From Parasponia andersonii (lineage: Eukaryota; Streptophyta; Magnoliopsida; Rosales; Cannabaceae), in the NCBI GenBank assembly GCA_002914805.1, contig JXTB01000049.1, forward strand, positions 193,174-257,173: 64,000 bases of DNA, in the 5' to 3' direction. Shown piece by piece: positions 12,531 to 24,109 of the stretch; the first letter of the stretch is position 1, and the number at the start of each line of letters is the position of its first letter. The translations under genes and the position numbers were made by a program. The notes below the pieces were generated by a model. It searched no databases and was not told the DNA's origin. It saw only the letters and a list, made by a program, of their open reading frames with translations.

Positions 12531-12870
12531 TGGTTGCCAATTTAATAGGTATTTTTTTTCTTTACCTGTGGGTAGGTATTTTTTTTTAGCCGTTAGATCA
12601 CTATTAGATGATGATCTAATGGATATAATGAAGTATATGAAAAGACATGAATCATTAATGCTCTATTATTTTTTAGCCGTTAGATCACCATTAGATGATG
12701 ATCCAATGGATATAATGAAGTACATGAAAAGACATGTATCATTAATGCTCTTTCTCTCTCTTATTTTTTACAATAAAAAAATATACATGCTAAATTTTTA
12801 TTAGCCAAATTGATACCTATGCCTAAGTAAAAAAAAAAAATACCTACTGGATTTGAATTGGTGCCCTATA
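12531..12870. mobile_element. MITE family 1, copy B (with internal duplication)
   Basis: The tips are TGGTTGCCAATTTAATAGG on the left and, inverted, GGGCACCAATTCAAATCC on the right, inside TA runs. An inner segment of about 70 bp (TTAGCCGTTAGATCAC...GAAAAGACATG) occurs twice in tandem, at about 12586-12650 and 12672-12740. This explains why copy B is longer than copy C. No transposase is present, and the short ORF across it is only repeat sequence. Confidence 0.75.
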
Positions 12871-12945
12871 TGTATATATACATACCACCTCCAACTAATG
12901 GTAACAGAGAAACAATATCAGAAATAATAGCCACTTCCAATATAT

Positions 12946-13112
12946 TCACAACAAATGCCAGGCGCCCATCGCCCAGAGTTGTAACACCGAGGACAGGGGA
13001 CCAGAAGCAGAGTATAGCACCTTACCTGAGGCATTGCGAATCACCACGCCAAAACCAGCGGCACCAGTTTCAGACCCAAAAGCAGCTGATTCAGAATTCA
13101 TCTTATCTTTAA
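12946..13112 (-). pseudogene. Non-LTR retrotransposon RNase H fragment
   Basis: The minus-strand reading contains AGFGVVIRNASGKVL, which matches the first strand-turn-strand (..G.GavIRdssG.vl) of plant LINE-type RNase H domains. The sequence loses similarity on both sides, and no other domain is adjacent. It is probably a small decayed fragment. An alternative is a relic of a host RNase H-like gene. Confidence 0.5.
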
Positions 13113-13199
13113 GTGACAACAATTTGGAGGTACATTGCAACAGCAGGCTTAGGTGGAAGAATTTTTTAAAATACAACGACGAACTTTTTAAAATTCAAC

Positions 13200-13490
13200 G
13201 ATGGGCCGAGTATTTTGTAATTTAAATTCTAAAATTTGAATTTTGTAATAATAATTAATACTTTGAGTTGATTTTTTAAATTATTTTAAATAGTTTAAGA
13301 TAATAATATCTTCAAAATTAAGGAGAATAATTATGACTATTGTAGTTTTAATAGTGATTATAATTATTTTTTTTATTACTAAAATTGGTCAAAAAATCGG
13401 TTCATAGTATTAATTTTTAAAAATTCTTAATATCAGAATATTATTTTGTAGAGTTTAAATTTTAGGATTTAAATTACAAAATGCTCAAAT
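13200..13490. mobile_element. MITE-like inverted-repeat element
   Basis: The left tip TATTTTGTAATTTAAATTCT and the right tip, reverse-complemented (CATTTTGTAATTTAAATCC), form about 40-bp imperfect inverted repeats flanking a ~200-bp AT-rich centre. There is an N at 13493 beside the right tip. The target duplication is not resolved. Confidence 0.45.
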
Positions 13491-13493
13491 TTN

Positions 13494-14720
13494 TTTATTA
13501 AGAATATGAAAGGATAATGAGAGTTAACTTGGTCGGAACCAAAATCTGGTATAAAAAACTTATACTAGATGATGTAGCATACATTTCAATCACTTGTTTA
13601 AAGTGAGATTACGCTAAAGTTATGTGACAAAAAATAATGTTATATCACTAGTGTGGGATTTTTATACAAAATTTTAGTCTCAATCTTTACTCTTTAATTA
13701 TTGGTTTGTGGCACTAAAGGGTCTTGGATTCCTTAAAAAGGGATCACTTGGTTTCTGAACTAAATTGGCTTACCAAAAAAAATTTATAAATTAATTAATT
13801 TGTGACAATAACATTTTTTCTGTTAAAAAAACTATTAATATGGTAAAAAATTTTACGAAAGATACATGTTTTTTTTTCTTCAGAATTATAGACAAGTTTT
13901 TAGTGTTTGAAAATACCTCTTATTTCTAATTCTCAATTTTAACATAAAAAGGGACATTTTTATCATTAATTGGTTAATTCATGGATATTTTTTAATATTT
14001 ATTTAGTTCATGGACGAAATAATCACTACTTATGGAATTCAAAGACTTTGTACCACGAACCCTTAATTATTTAGTAAGAAAATTGTATAAAATTTTTATT
14101 CACTAAATATTCTTTTTCTTATCTTTATTTATTTATTTTTATTCAACTCAACATTTTTTTTTTTGTATTTGTATTTGTTTGGTTACAAGTTTGATTAAGA
14201 ATAATATTTTCTTTTCTATAACAACTTGGACCAAATTAGAAATTCTAGTACAATTCATTTGATTTGCTAATTCAATGAGATACATTTATTATTCATAAAA
14301 ATCATGAAATAAATTAAGCATTTTAACTAAGAGGCTTAATTATTTATTTATTTATTTTATTGCTTAACATATAAATCCTACTAAATAATATAACAATTTG
14401 GAATCCATATGTCATGAGGAGACTTAAAAATGTGAAAAATGTAAAAGAGAGTGAAATTAATATTCTAAGTTTGAATGTGTTTTTGTAATTATCTCTATCT
14501 TTTTTTATAAGTGAAGCGCATTTTACCCTTGTAGTTTATTTGTTAATGAAGTTTCCAGTCATAAATTTTTCTTACAATTTGTCGAGGTACCAATATGGGA
14601 ACACATTTTTTGTAGCCACAATTGAACCGAACCTTAAAGAAAGTTGTGTAGCTCCAAAAAAGTCCCTTAAATAGTGATGTTTGGTGATGGAGGGGGACAC
14701 CAATCATAGCAACCAACCAT
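13494..14720. other. AT-rich intergenic DNA between TOM5 and RIQ1
   Basis: No gene or conserved element is recognised. The ORF on the minus strand at 14543-14821 has no domain and overlaps the RIQ1 promoter, so it is taken as chance. Confidence 0.55.
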
Positions 14721-14727
14721 GAAGTGA

Positions 14728-14733
14728 CACGTG
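14728..14733. promoter_or_regulatory. G-box (CACGTG) upstream of RIQ1
   Basis: A palindromic CACGTG in the context GACACGTGGAG sits about 150 bp upstream of the RIQ1 ATG. G-boxes bind bZIP/bHLH factors and are common in promoters of light-regulated plastid-protein genes. The site is seen directly; its use here is inferred. Confidence 0.5.
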
Positions 14734-14882
14734 GAGTCCAAAAAATCTGGAAACCAATCCATGATTTCTCTTGTCCATCATTCAGTTGGGTGGCTTCTGA
14801 GATCCTAATCCATGCTAACACAATACTTTCTCAGCCTCTGTGAACCACAACGAAAGTCCCCAACAGAGAGACGAGAGAGAAA

Positions 14883-15750
14883 ATGGCGGCTAAGGCCTTG
14901 TTTGGCTACACTGCGATAACAGAGAATTCTGCTTCTTTCTCCCCACTGCTCATCAAATCCATGGCTACCCAGAAGCCTATTCCGGCAGCTAATAGAACTG
15001 TTGGCTCCAAGAAGGTCAGTTCATTCTCGACCGTGTCCAACTTTTTGCTACCAAATGTTTGATAAAAACCCAATAGATTCTATAACTTTATACTCAAGTA
15101 ATTGAACGAAGCTATTTCCCCAAAAAGAATAACTAGTGTTAATTTGTTCAATCACCACCTTCCAAATATGATTAGAGCAAAAGTCAATGCTGGTAATAAG
15201 TATGCAGCTGTGATAGTCATACCTTTTTGGTTCAATATTTTTAGCTCTCATATGGATTTGTCATAACAGGAACATGGAATATGTTGGTAAACTACCTGTA
15301 CTAAAATGGGTTACAATTACAATGCAGAATTCGCCTGTGTTCCCTCTAGGAGAGGGTCCCCGGACCAGCCCCTTGACAAGTACCCCACCAGTGAAGTTAT
15401 TGACAAGGGTGGAGCAGCTGAAGCTACTGACTAAAGCTGAGAAAGCCGGCTTGTTATCGGCGGCCGAGAAGTTCGGACTCTCGCTGTCCACAATAGAAAA
15501 ACTGGGACTGCTGTCAAAGGCAGAGGAGTTTGGTATCCTATCTGCGGCCACAGACCCGGGAACTCCAGGGACATTGTTGACCCTCAGCTTGGTGTTACTG
15601 GTTTTGGGTCCCTCGTTTGTTTACCTTGTGCCTGAGGAGTACCCTTGGGAGGTAGCCCTTCAAGCTGCTATTGCTTTGCTCTCTGTAGTTGGGGGTTCTG
15701 CTGCATTTGCTGCATCAAATTTTGTATCCAACTTGCAGAGATCAAATTGA
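14883..15750 (+). CDS. RIQ1: RIQ1-like thylakoid grana protein (DUF1118)
   Basis: Exon 1 is 14883-15014 (44 codons) and exon 2 is 15328-15750 (140 codons plus TGA), giving 184 residues. The intron has donor AAG|GTCAGT and acceptor ATGCAG|AAT, phase 0. The first ~45 residues are rich in Ser/Ala/Lys and poor in acidic residues, as in a plastid transit peptide. Residues about 80-116 repeat a [16 protein letters not shown] motif with small changes ([17 protein letters not shown]). Two hydrophobic helices follow (about 127-145 and 153-173), the second ending [16 protein letters not shown]. This layout is that of DUF1118 proteins. From memory, Arabidopsis RIQ1 and RIQ2 are grana proteins that shape LHCII organisation and non-photochemical quenching. 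It converges with the G3BP-like gene. Confidence 0.88.
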
Positions 15751-16544
15751 AATGTTATCAGCTATTTTAAGTTCTCAAAGTGGAACCAACTTGCAGAAGG
15801 CTACTCTTTTTACCCCTCGTTTACACCTGGATTCTTTTGTTAGCTCTAGGATTGCAGCAATAATCTAATATTCTAGACTTGAAAAGTAGCATCAGATCAA
15901 TATGTCATCACTAAATGAGTTTTATCTAGTTGCACAATGCAGTGTCCTATAAGAGAGTTTGCACTTCTTATGGGGCAGTATGTGATGAAATCTAGCAGTA
16001 AAGAGTTTTACACAACGAATAATGATTACTAATAGAACAAGTAAATGAGTTTTAAAATTGTTTGTATAGACACTGTCAAATGGTAATGCCTATCCTTCTT
16101 ACTATAGGACAATGTATCCTAATAATTTTATGACAGCGTGTGATCAGTTCGACATCATTGATAGTGAGCAACTTTGCTCAATAACCAGCAGTGATAGAAA
16201 CAGTGGAAACAACTCGGATGATTTCAGCCACCTAGCCATTAACTGGTGAAGTCAATAAAAGGAATATGTTTATAACATTAATGTGAGAGATTTTATGAAA
16301 GAATACATTCCATATTCCCATTCTCTCCAAACTGAGGTAAGCTTTTATAAAATAAGCCAAAGGAGAAAAAAATAACAATAATCCTAGTAATCTTGACATC
16401 AATAGTTGCAGTAGGAAACAAATCTAAATCGTAATTACCCCCCTCATTTATCCAAACACAAGGGAGAATGAAAAAGGAAACACGATTTAAAAGACAAAAA
16501 TGATCCTCAATTGTCTCCCAAAAAAAATCCTATCCATCAATGTT

Positions 16545-19500
16545 TCAAGTAGCTGCCGAACTGCGGTTGCCCCCACCTTGGCGCCCACCTCTTCCATTCT
16601 GGTTGCGCTGATAACCCTCTCCTGTGCGCCCAGCTGAACCCTGACCTCGACCTGAAAACTCACCCTGGTTTCTGAATTCATTCCTTCCATAATTGCGACT
16701 GCCACTGAAGTTCCCACGGCCCCTGAAACTGTCAGACCGAAACCCAGGTCTTCCAGAAGAATATTTCCCTCTCCCACCACCGCTAACTGAAAGGAACGAC
16801 TTTATTAGAACTCTTTTTTTATATCCACCGGTAACCGCTAAGCAGGTGAAAAGCTTCAAGAACCCAAAAAAGAATTCTTTTTTCTTACCTCGAGTAGTGG
16901 TTCTTTTTTCCTCTATAACAGCTTGACGATCCCCAATTGTAATGGGTGAAGCCTACAGTTATAAGATGACATATATCATATACAGAAAAGAACTGAACCA
17001 TTCCAAATGTAATTTTCATGAAATCAGCAACAACATGAGATCTGTTGGCAAATATAAACATTGTTTTTGTTTTTTTTGATAAGAAACAAGACTTGTATTG
17101 ATGAAAAAGGAATACAAAAAGAAGAGCAAACTTAGTGGATTACAAATCCACTAAGAAGACAAACAAAAGGAAGAAAAAACTACAACAGCAGATTCCAATC
17201 CGTCACTAAATCCGAGAATTGAAAACACTTGAAATCCTTTACATCATATAACCAAGTAGCTACCAAGAACTTGATCCTATCCCAAACTATTTCCATCCCT
17301 TCTTCTCCATCGAAAATCCTGCGATTCCTTTCAAGCCACAGAGCCCAGAAGCCAGATAACACAGCTACCTTCCATAACAATCTCTCTTTGATTAACAAGA
17401 AAACCTAGCCCAACTTCGAACAAATCTTGACTACATCTAGGAATCACCCAGCTCCTTCCAAATTCTTTTAAGATCTTATACCAAATTGACAATGAGAACT
17501 TGCAGTGAAGAAATAGATGATGCAGGGATTTGCTTTCTTTTTTGCAAAGAATGCACCAGAGATAGAGAATGGTAAGGTCTTCTTTTTTGTAAAACTTCAA
17601 GAGTGTTTAACTTTCCTAGAGCCAATAACCAACCAAACACCTTTACTTTAGAGGGTACTGGTGCTGTCCAAAGAGACCTAGCGAGGATAAAATCTAATGC
17701 ATTGCTCCCCTTGACGAAGCAAGAGAATGCTGATTTGCAAGAAAAGCCATCTGAAAGGTCGTTAACCCAAATTCTCCTATCCTCGATCTCTGAACAAATA
17801 CTAACAGAATCCAAACAGGTCAAAAGGTCCAGTAGCTGAGGGATTTCTCTGTCAGTCAGCTCTCTCAGAAGATGAAAATTCCAACTACTAGAATGACTTG
17901 AAATTGGATCTAAAACTTCAATGAAATCCGAAACAACTCTTTCTTTAAAGGAAGAAAGTCTATAAACTCGGGTAGGCCGTTGCCAAGATGATATCCCCCA
18001 GCCATTTGTCCTCCCAGAACCTAATCCTGGACCCATTTTCAATTTTAAAACTTAATAACTGAGAGAAGACATCAACACTTGCAGAGATAGCTTTCCAAGG
18101 GCTTCTAAGGGTCGCCCTAACCCAGCATCCCAAAGGTTAGAATTAAGCCCGTACTTACTTTTAATGACTTTACGCCACAAGGAATAAGGTTCGTTCAGGA
18201 ACCTCCACAACCACTTCATAAGGAAGGCTTTGTTTCTATCTGAGACTCTTCCGGTACCAAGCCCTCCTTTCTCCTTAGGTCGACAAACTGTTTCCCAAGC
18301 TACCATATGTACCCCACCTAGCTGTTCACTACCGTTTCCCAAGCTACCGAATTTTCAAGTGATTATACTGCTGAACATTGTAAAGCCTCAAAAAAAAAAA
18401 TAAAAAAGAATCCAGAAGCTTCCTAGTTTCACGACAAACTAAAGCATCTGAAAAACACTATGCAGAATACAAAATTCTATTATTAGAGACACCAAGAATT
18501 TTACATAAACTGAAGCCAAATAATAATAGTAATGAAAGAAATAATTTGGAAAGCATCTCATCTGATTCAACCAATCAATTCACAAACCGTCACATAAAAT
18601 ACGTAGAAGCAACAAGACGATACAACCAGTGTACAGAAACAAAAATCACAGAATCACGTGAACCAAAAAGTTTATTTTTGTTGCAGAAGACAAATGCCAG
18701 TTTAGCAATATAATCACTTGAAAATCCTTGTGAATTTGAAAAACTAATTCAAGAAAAAGTTAAGCCAGTAAGGTAACCAGTAAATAAACATCGATACAAC
18801 CAAAACAAAGGTCAGAGAAGTATGTGAACCACAAAGTTCTCATTATTTATGTTGCAGAAACAAATGTCTGAGTTTAACAATATGATTAATCACTTGAAAA
18901 TCCCTGTGAAATAACAAATCTAATTCTAGAAAAAGTTTGGCCAAAGTCAACAACCTGCTTACAATATCGATTCAACCAGGTTGTTGTTCTGCTAGGTTAA
19001 ATTCTTTAAATCCCTAAACCTTGGTCTAAAAACTTTAGGCCTCTAATGACCCACTAAAAAGGAACATCATACATGTAGCATTTAAATAAGGGAGTGGAAA
19101 ATGTAATTACAAAAAAAAAATCCAATTTAGTAACTCAAAGTCAGACACCAACAGAAGTTAAATAGCCAATTGATTCAATCACACTATTGATGTTCAAGAC
19201 AGAAACGGAAATGAGTAGCATGAATGAATAACAATGTTTACAACTCATAACACTTTTTGTAAGATTACCTCAAGTGCACTCTGCATGGAACTCAAACTTT
19301 CAAATTCAACAAAGCCAAAACAGAATCCTTGCTGAAAGAAACCAATAAAAATGTTATCTGTAGTGGTACATCAATAAACAAACTAAATCATACATCAAGA
19401 AAATAATATCGAAATAGCATCATATCCTCTGAATCAAACCTTACTACTTCTAACTTGGACCCCATCATGTTTTATAGGGCCAAATTTCTTAAATTCCTCC

Positions 19501-21609
19501 TCTAATTGTTCAACTGTTGCATCGTATGGTAAATTCCTAACATATATGGAGTGACCTTCCGCTGCTAAACACATACAAGAACGGGAATAGATTTCAGAAA
19601 CTTTATAGGAAAAATATAAGCAATTATAGACATAAATCCTTAAAAAAGATAAAAAAATTGATCGATTGGTGCCTTACCCCTCTAAGTTCAACCTTCTTTT
19701 TTATTTATTTATTTTTTGTAAGAAACAAGCTTTGTATTAATAAGAACTATAATACAAAGGTGGTGGATTTAACCTTTTTTTTTTTTGGATAAAAAACAAG
19801 TTTTGTACTAATAAGAACTATAATACAAAGGTGGTGGATTCAACCTTCTCTTGTAAATGAAAATGGAACGGAAAAGACAATTCTTAAAAGGAGGGTATAC
19901 CTGAAGCTCGAAAACTCAGTTTTAAGTTGGAGATCTAACAGTCCAAGTAGAGAATACATACCTTCTTCATGCAAACTGCCACCTTCAGGGGCCCCACTGC
20001 CACTAGGAGCCGATGCCTCCACTGTGGAAGCAGGTTTTGAAGAACCAGTAGATTGTTGCCCTGTGTTTGTGGAAGTTATCCTCACAGAACGATTAGGAAC
20101 ATGTGCATGCGTTGGTGTTGTATTAGCCTTCATTACCTTTAACTTAATGTTAAATGATAGTCAGAAAAGAAGGAACACAGAAAATGAAACGTAGTCAGAA
20201 AGGCACAAAAAGAAAGATCAGCATGGACTCACAATGGATGCATACGACTCCCTTGGAACATCCTCCTGGGCTTCAGGAGTTGAACCAACACCAGGAAAAT
20301 TTTCATTCTCACGTGAATGAGTGGGGGGTTCAATAACCTCTTCTTCAATCACAGATCCATCCTCATTATCTGAAGGATCGCAAACAACACCATTATTAAG
20401 ATCTTCCTCCTCAACCGGAATTGCGCGGTCCACCACAAGATTATCAGAGGCATGAGTAGGCTCTGGAGAAAAGGAAAAACCAATTTCAGATTAAGAAGCA
20501 ATTCCAAATTAAGGCTATGGAAAAACCTAAATAATATATCAAGGAAGATTTATGCCACCTGGTTCTGTTCCCAAGGCAGCTTCCTGAGAACTTTCGTTGA
20601 TGCCATTAACTGGGGCAGAGTTGACCTGCAATATTTCACTCTCCTCAATGTACCTAAATACATCGTTTAAGACATAGTATCCTTTGTCTTGAGGAGCAAG
20701 AAAGAATGTTTGTGTAAATTTCTTCCTAACACTATCCTTCGCTGTCAAACATCCAGTTACTAAAACAATCACTCCTTTCTCATACGACTCCTGAGCATCT
20801 GCAGTTTTAATTTCTACTGTATAGTCTTCATATTTGAAGGACAGAATCAGCTCATTTATTGCCTGCTAAGATAATTAAAAGAAAAATATAACGTTATTGG
20901 ATGCAAATATTTTCTCAAAGCATAATTCAAACTTCTAATTCAACTAGACTAACTTCAAAGGAACGTGTAACAGTTCAAACATGTTTTTATTTCTCTTCTT
21001 TTTCAGGAGACAACTACAAAATAAATAGAAGACCTAGTAATTTATGGGTGATGCCACACAGGAACATGATAGAATATACCGACTTTCAAACATTTAACAG
21101 CAAAATTATTAAATTTGATATATTAATAAAGTTGTAAAAAGAATAGTATCAAGACCCAACAACACACCAAACAACAGCCTACAGCTAATGCGCCGAAGGG
21201 CACAATACACATACAGAGGGCTGTGTACATAATTATATGACAAAAAGCTGCCAAATCTAAGCGAATACTACTACATAGAAGTGCTTTATTTCTGACCGAA
21301 GTAATTTTCTTTTTACATTGACATAGGTAAACCTTCAGTTACCAATAAAAGACGTCATTTAAAATCCAAATTCTATGCAAACAGAGTAATAAGCACAAAT
21401 GCAAATATCAAAAGTAGACTTGCCTGCATGGTCGAAACTGTCGTCATTGTCCCCGTGGTATCTGGCCAGCTAAGCGAACTTGAATCATGATAAAATCGAT
21501 GCACCAATTCAGGAGAATGGTGAAGGATATGGTAATATTGCTCCACAAACGCATTGCCAACAACTTGGGCACTAGGAGCTGAGACCGGACTTGCTTCCTG
21601 CAGTGCCAT
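16545..21609 (-). CDS. G3BP-like protein: NTF2 domain + RRM + RGG tail
   Basis: Eight coding exons on the minus strand join in frame to 463 residues: 21609-21424, 20862-20559, 20462-20233, 20142-19962, 19561-19440, 19331-19269, 16952-16889 and 16786-16545. The NTF2-like fold spans about residues 13-135 (VGNAFVEQYYHIL, FYHDSSSLSW, TADAQESYEKG, FFLAPQDKGYYVLND). An acidic linker and a Pro/Ser-rich stretch follow, then an RRM at about 303-370 with RNP2 IYVRNLP and RNP1 GFCFGFVEF, and a Gly/Arg-rich tail (about 385-455). This is the plant homologue family of Ras-GAP SH3-binding proteins, cytoplasmic RNA-binding proteins that go to stress granules. The first coding intron has a GC donor. The ATG lies directly after an acceptor (CTTTAG|ATG), which implies an upstream noncoding exon. 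The 2.3-kb sixth coding intron holds a LINE. Confidence 0.93.
17065..18373 (-). mobile_element. 5'-truncated LINE in an intron of the G3BP-like gene
   Basis: The element is flanked by AACATTGT at 17057-17064 and 18374-18381, a likely target duplication. Its 3' end is an A-rich tail on the minus strand (T-run at 17065-17078). The body encodes the C-terminal half of a LINE reverse-transcriptase protein on the minus strand. It lies in the same orientation as the host gene and does not touch any exon or the splice sites at 19268 and 16953. Confidence 0.82.
17180..18342 (-). pseudogene. LINE reverse-transcriptase C-terminal region (zf-RVT), broken
   Basis: The upstream piece (18342-18052) has VAWETVCRPKEKGGLG and NKAFLMKWLWRFLNEP, the segment that follows the RT thumb in plant LINEs. 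A second frame (18042-17476) has the zf-RVT pattern: W..DLSDGFSCKSAF.., SLWTAPVPSKVKVFGWLL and KLNTLEVLQKRRP. A third (17600-17331) has CILCKKESKSLHHLFLHC, the Cys/His finger with HLFLHC, and a last piece (17398-17180) has GFWALWLERNRRIF. At least two frameshifts separate these. The catalytic RT core and endonuclease are missing because of 5' truncation. Confidence 0.82.
19689..19850. repeat. Tandem ~85-bp duplication in an intron (LINE-tail-like)
   Basis: Two adjacent copies contain AAGAACTATAATACAAAGGT followed by GGTGGATT(T/C)AACCTT. Each is led by a T-run plus (A)AACAAG(C/T)TTTGTA. The minus-strand sense resembles the 3' tail of the LINE at 17065 (..ACAAGTCTTGTTTCTTATCAAAA). They lie in intron 4 of the G3BP-like gene (19562-19961). 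Confidence 0.55.
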
Positions 21610-22032
21610 CTAAAGAAAAAGTCCAACATTTATTGTAACATAAGTGAAAAGACTCTGCCATAATTTTACATATCGAAAAAAAAAAAAGCTGAGATTAAGC
21701 TTGCTAGTTAATTAAACAAGGAAAAGTAATGCAACAACATGAAGAGGCATGAACACGCAACAAACATAACATCAATTCACATAAATAGATTCCTAAATGA
21801 ATTCATTATGCTTTATTTGACAGTATGAAAATAACACAAAGAATCAAAGTATCAGACATACACATAACCCCATTCCACCATGTCCCTCAAAAAANAATCC
21901 ATGAAACTGAGGGATCAATCAGCAAAATACGACACACATCAGAAATCCCAGATCAAAGGAAACAAGTAATAAAGCAATAAACATATATACATATAGAGAA
22001 TGAACCGAAACAGTAAACTCGAACTAAGACAC

Positions 22033-22170
22033 CTGCTTTGGACTGATCTGAAGCTTGTGATGGAGATGTAGAGAGAGAAAATAGAGAAGAAGAGATCTGT
22101 GGTGGGTAAGCAGGAAGAGAGAGAGAGAGAGATTGGAAGTAGAGGAGAGGAGGGGCAGAGATTCTGGGTG
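22033..22170 (-). other. Noncoding 5' exon of the G3BP-like gene (predicted)
   Basis: On the minus strand the segment ends AAGCAG|GTGTCT, a good donor at 22032, and would splice to the acceptor directly before the ATG at 21609. It contains a GA/CT microsatellite (about 22118-22132) and a Trp/Gly-free CT-rich leader, as usual for plant 5' UTRs. The transcription start is not determined. Confidence 0.55.
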
Positions 22171-22698
22171 CGCTTTTATATTTTGGTTTTGGTTTGGTTT
22201 GGTGTGTGTGAGAATGAATTAGATCACAAGTGAAGATCACCAAAAAAGCAAAGGAGTTTGTTTTATAACTTCTGTTCTTGTATTTCCTATTGGAATAAAA
22301 CACTACACACTTTACTCCTAATACTATACTATAATACCAAAAATAATTATTTGTAAAAAAAATTAAACAACGTGATAAATAAAACGGTTTGTCGTATTTT
22401 TCATTATACTCCATAAGTAACAAAAGTTATATATTTTGCCGAAATTAATTTTTAAGGAATTGTTTTCTTTTTTTATTGGTTAAGAAATTTCTAGAAAGTA
22501 CAAATTTCTAGACAGTGTTGGGAAAATATTTTATCAAACTTGTCGTTTTTCCAAAATTTTATGTCGTACTCGTATACAACAAGATTTTAAAAAGAAAATT
22601 AAAAAAAAAGTAATAACTTTAAATTACAATACCATTTTGGTGTTTTCACAACCTATTTTTGCAATTGTTTCGTTGTTTGTTATGCTATCAAAAAAAAA
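22171..22698. other. Upstream region of the G3BP-like gene
   Basis: AT-rich DNA with a GGTTTTGGTTTGGTTTGG stretch at about 22183-22201. No other gene or conserved site is recognised. Confidence 0.5.
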
Positions 22699-24109
22699 TC
22701 TCATTTTTAAAAAGGTAAAACTTATTTTTAGCCCTCAAATTTTTAGCTAATTTTATTTTGGTCCCAAACTTTTGAAATGGTTCATTGAAGACCCTCAACA
22801 TTCCCAATTTGGCATTTTTGTAACTATTCCTTTATAAATGGATGGAAAAAGTCTCAATTTTGGGACTCAAATAATTATAAAATTATATTTTGTCCCTCAA
22901 CTTTAAAATATGCATATTTTAGTACCTTAACCATCAAAGTATTTTATTTTCATCTTTACAAATCACTTTATTCTTAAAAACAAATAGAAAAGAACACGTA
23001 TCACTCGTATAAGGCTTTTGAAAAAGATATTTTTAAGTAATTTGAAAGACAAAAATAAGGTAATACAAAATTTTTATTTTTTTAAAAAGATGTTTTATAA
23101 ACAAATTATTTTGATTGAAAAATTAGTGATTCTCTTGTAGTCATGATTTAGTTTTAAAATTTTCTTAATCTTCTTTAAATTTATTATACGAGATGAGTGT
23201 TGCATTAAGTTCAAATATTACTAGGATATACTATATTTTAAAGTTTTGGCCAAAAACTTTCGAGTTATATCTTATATAATTTTGTTTAAAAAAAATTAAT
23301 TTGAATATTAAAAATACAGTGCATCCTAGCTATATTTGAATTTATTATAATATTTATCTTGTATGATAAGTCTAAAGAAGATCCAAAATTTTTTTAAAAC
23401 TAAATCTTGATGACAAAAGTATCAGTAATTTTTTATCGAAATAATATTTTTTGTTTCTTATATATACATTTAAATAAAACAAAAATTTTCTAGTATTTCA
23501 GTTTTGTGATACTTTTATTAAAAGTCTGACAAAGGGATAAGTCATATATCTCATTAAAAATGCAGTGCATTCTAGCTATATTTGACTTTATTATAACATT
23601 TATCTGTATGATAAGTCCAAAGAAGATCCAAATTTTTTTTCAAAACTAAATCATGATGACAAAGGGATCACTAATTTTTGTACCAAAATAATATTTTTTT
23701 GATTCTTTTATATATTTTTAAATAAAACAAAAATTTTTCAGTATTTCATTTTTGTCCTGCAAACTACTTAAGATATTTTTATTAAAAGTCTCGTGCGGAT
23801 GGCATATACTCTTTTTTATTTGTTTTTATAATAAAATGACTATAAAGATGAAAATGAAATATTTTAATAGATAGGATCATGGATGTTTTAAAGGCTTGGG
23901 GCTAATATAGGATTTTATAATAATTTAAGGGTCAAAATTGGGATTTTTTTTTTGTCTATTTGTAATGGAAGAGTGACTTAAGGACCAAGTTAGGACACTT
24001 TCATAGATCGGGTACCTTAAATTAGCCATATAAAAAATCAAGAGTCAAAGTAAGATTATGTCTAAAATTTAGATACTAAAAATAAATTTCATTTCATATG
24101 CAATGAGAT
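22699..24109. mobile_element. Fold-back element 2 with ~600-bp arms and internal duplication
   Basis: The outer tips are ATCTCATT in inverted orientation (22699 and 24109). Moving inward both arms have ACTTATTTTTAG-type, TTTTGGTCC..., ATTTTGTCCCTCAA/AATTTTGACCCTTAA and TATTTTATTTTCATCTTTA in mirrored order. The inner arm sequence (left about 23100-23275) recurs inverted on the right, where it is present twice in tandem (about 23311 and 23557, period ~246 bp; CAGTGCAT.CTAGCTATATTTGA and AAGAAGATCCAAA in each). No transposase is present. Confidence 0.75.

Noticed and set aside
12424..12804. 126-codon plus ORF with an internal repeat
   Set aside because: It is the MITE copy B sequence read through its tandem duplication; not a protein family.
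15274..15750. Single-exon 158-residue start for RIQ1
   Set aside because: The first 18 residues lie in the intron; using the ATG at 14883 with phase-0 splice sites gives a transit-peptide-like N-terminus and normal family layout.
16487..16780. Alternative minus-strand frame of 97 codons
   Set aside because: Shadow of the Gly/Arg-rich last exon of the G3BP-like gene in another frame.
22699..24109. Target duplication ATCTCAT at both ends
   Set aside because: The two occurrences are inverted, so they are part of the terminal repeats and not a target duplication.
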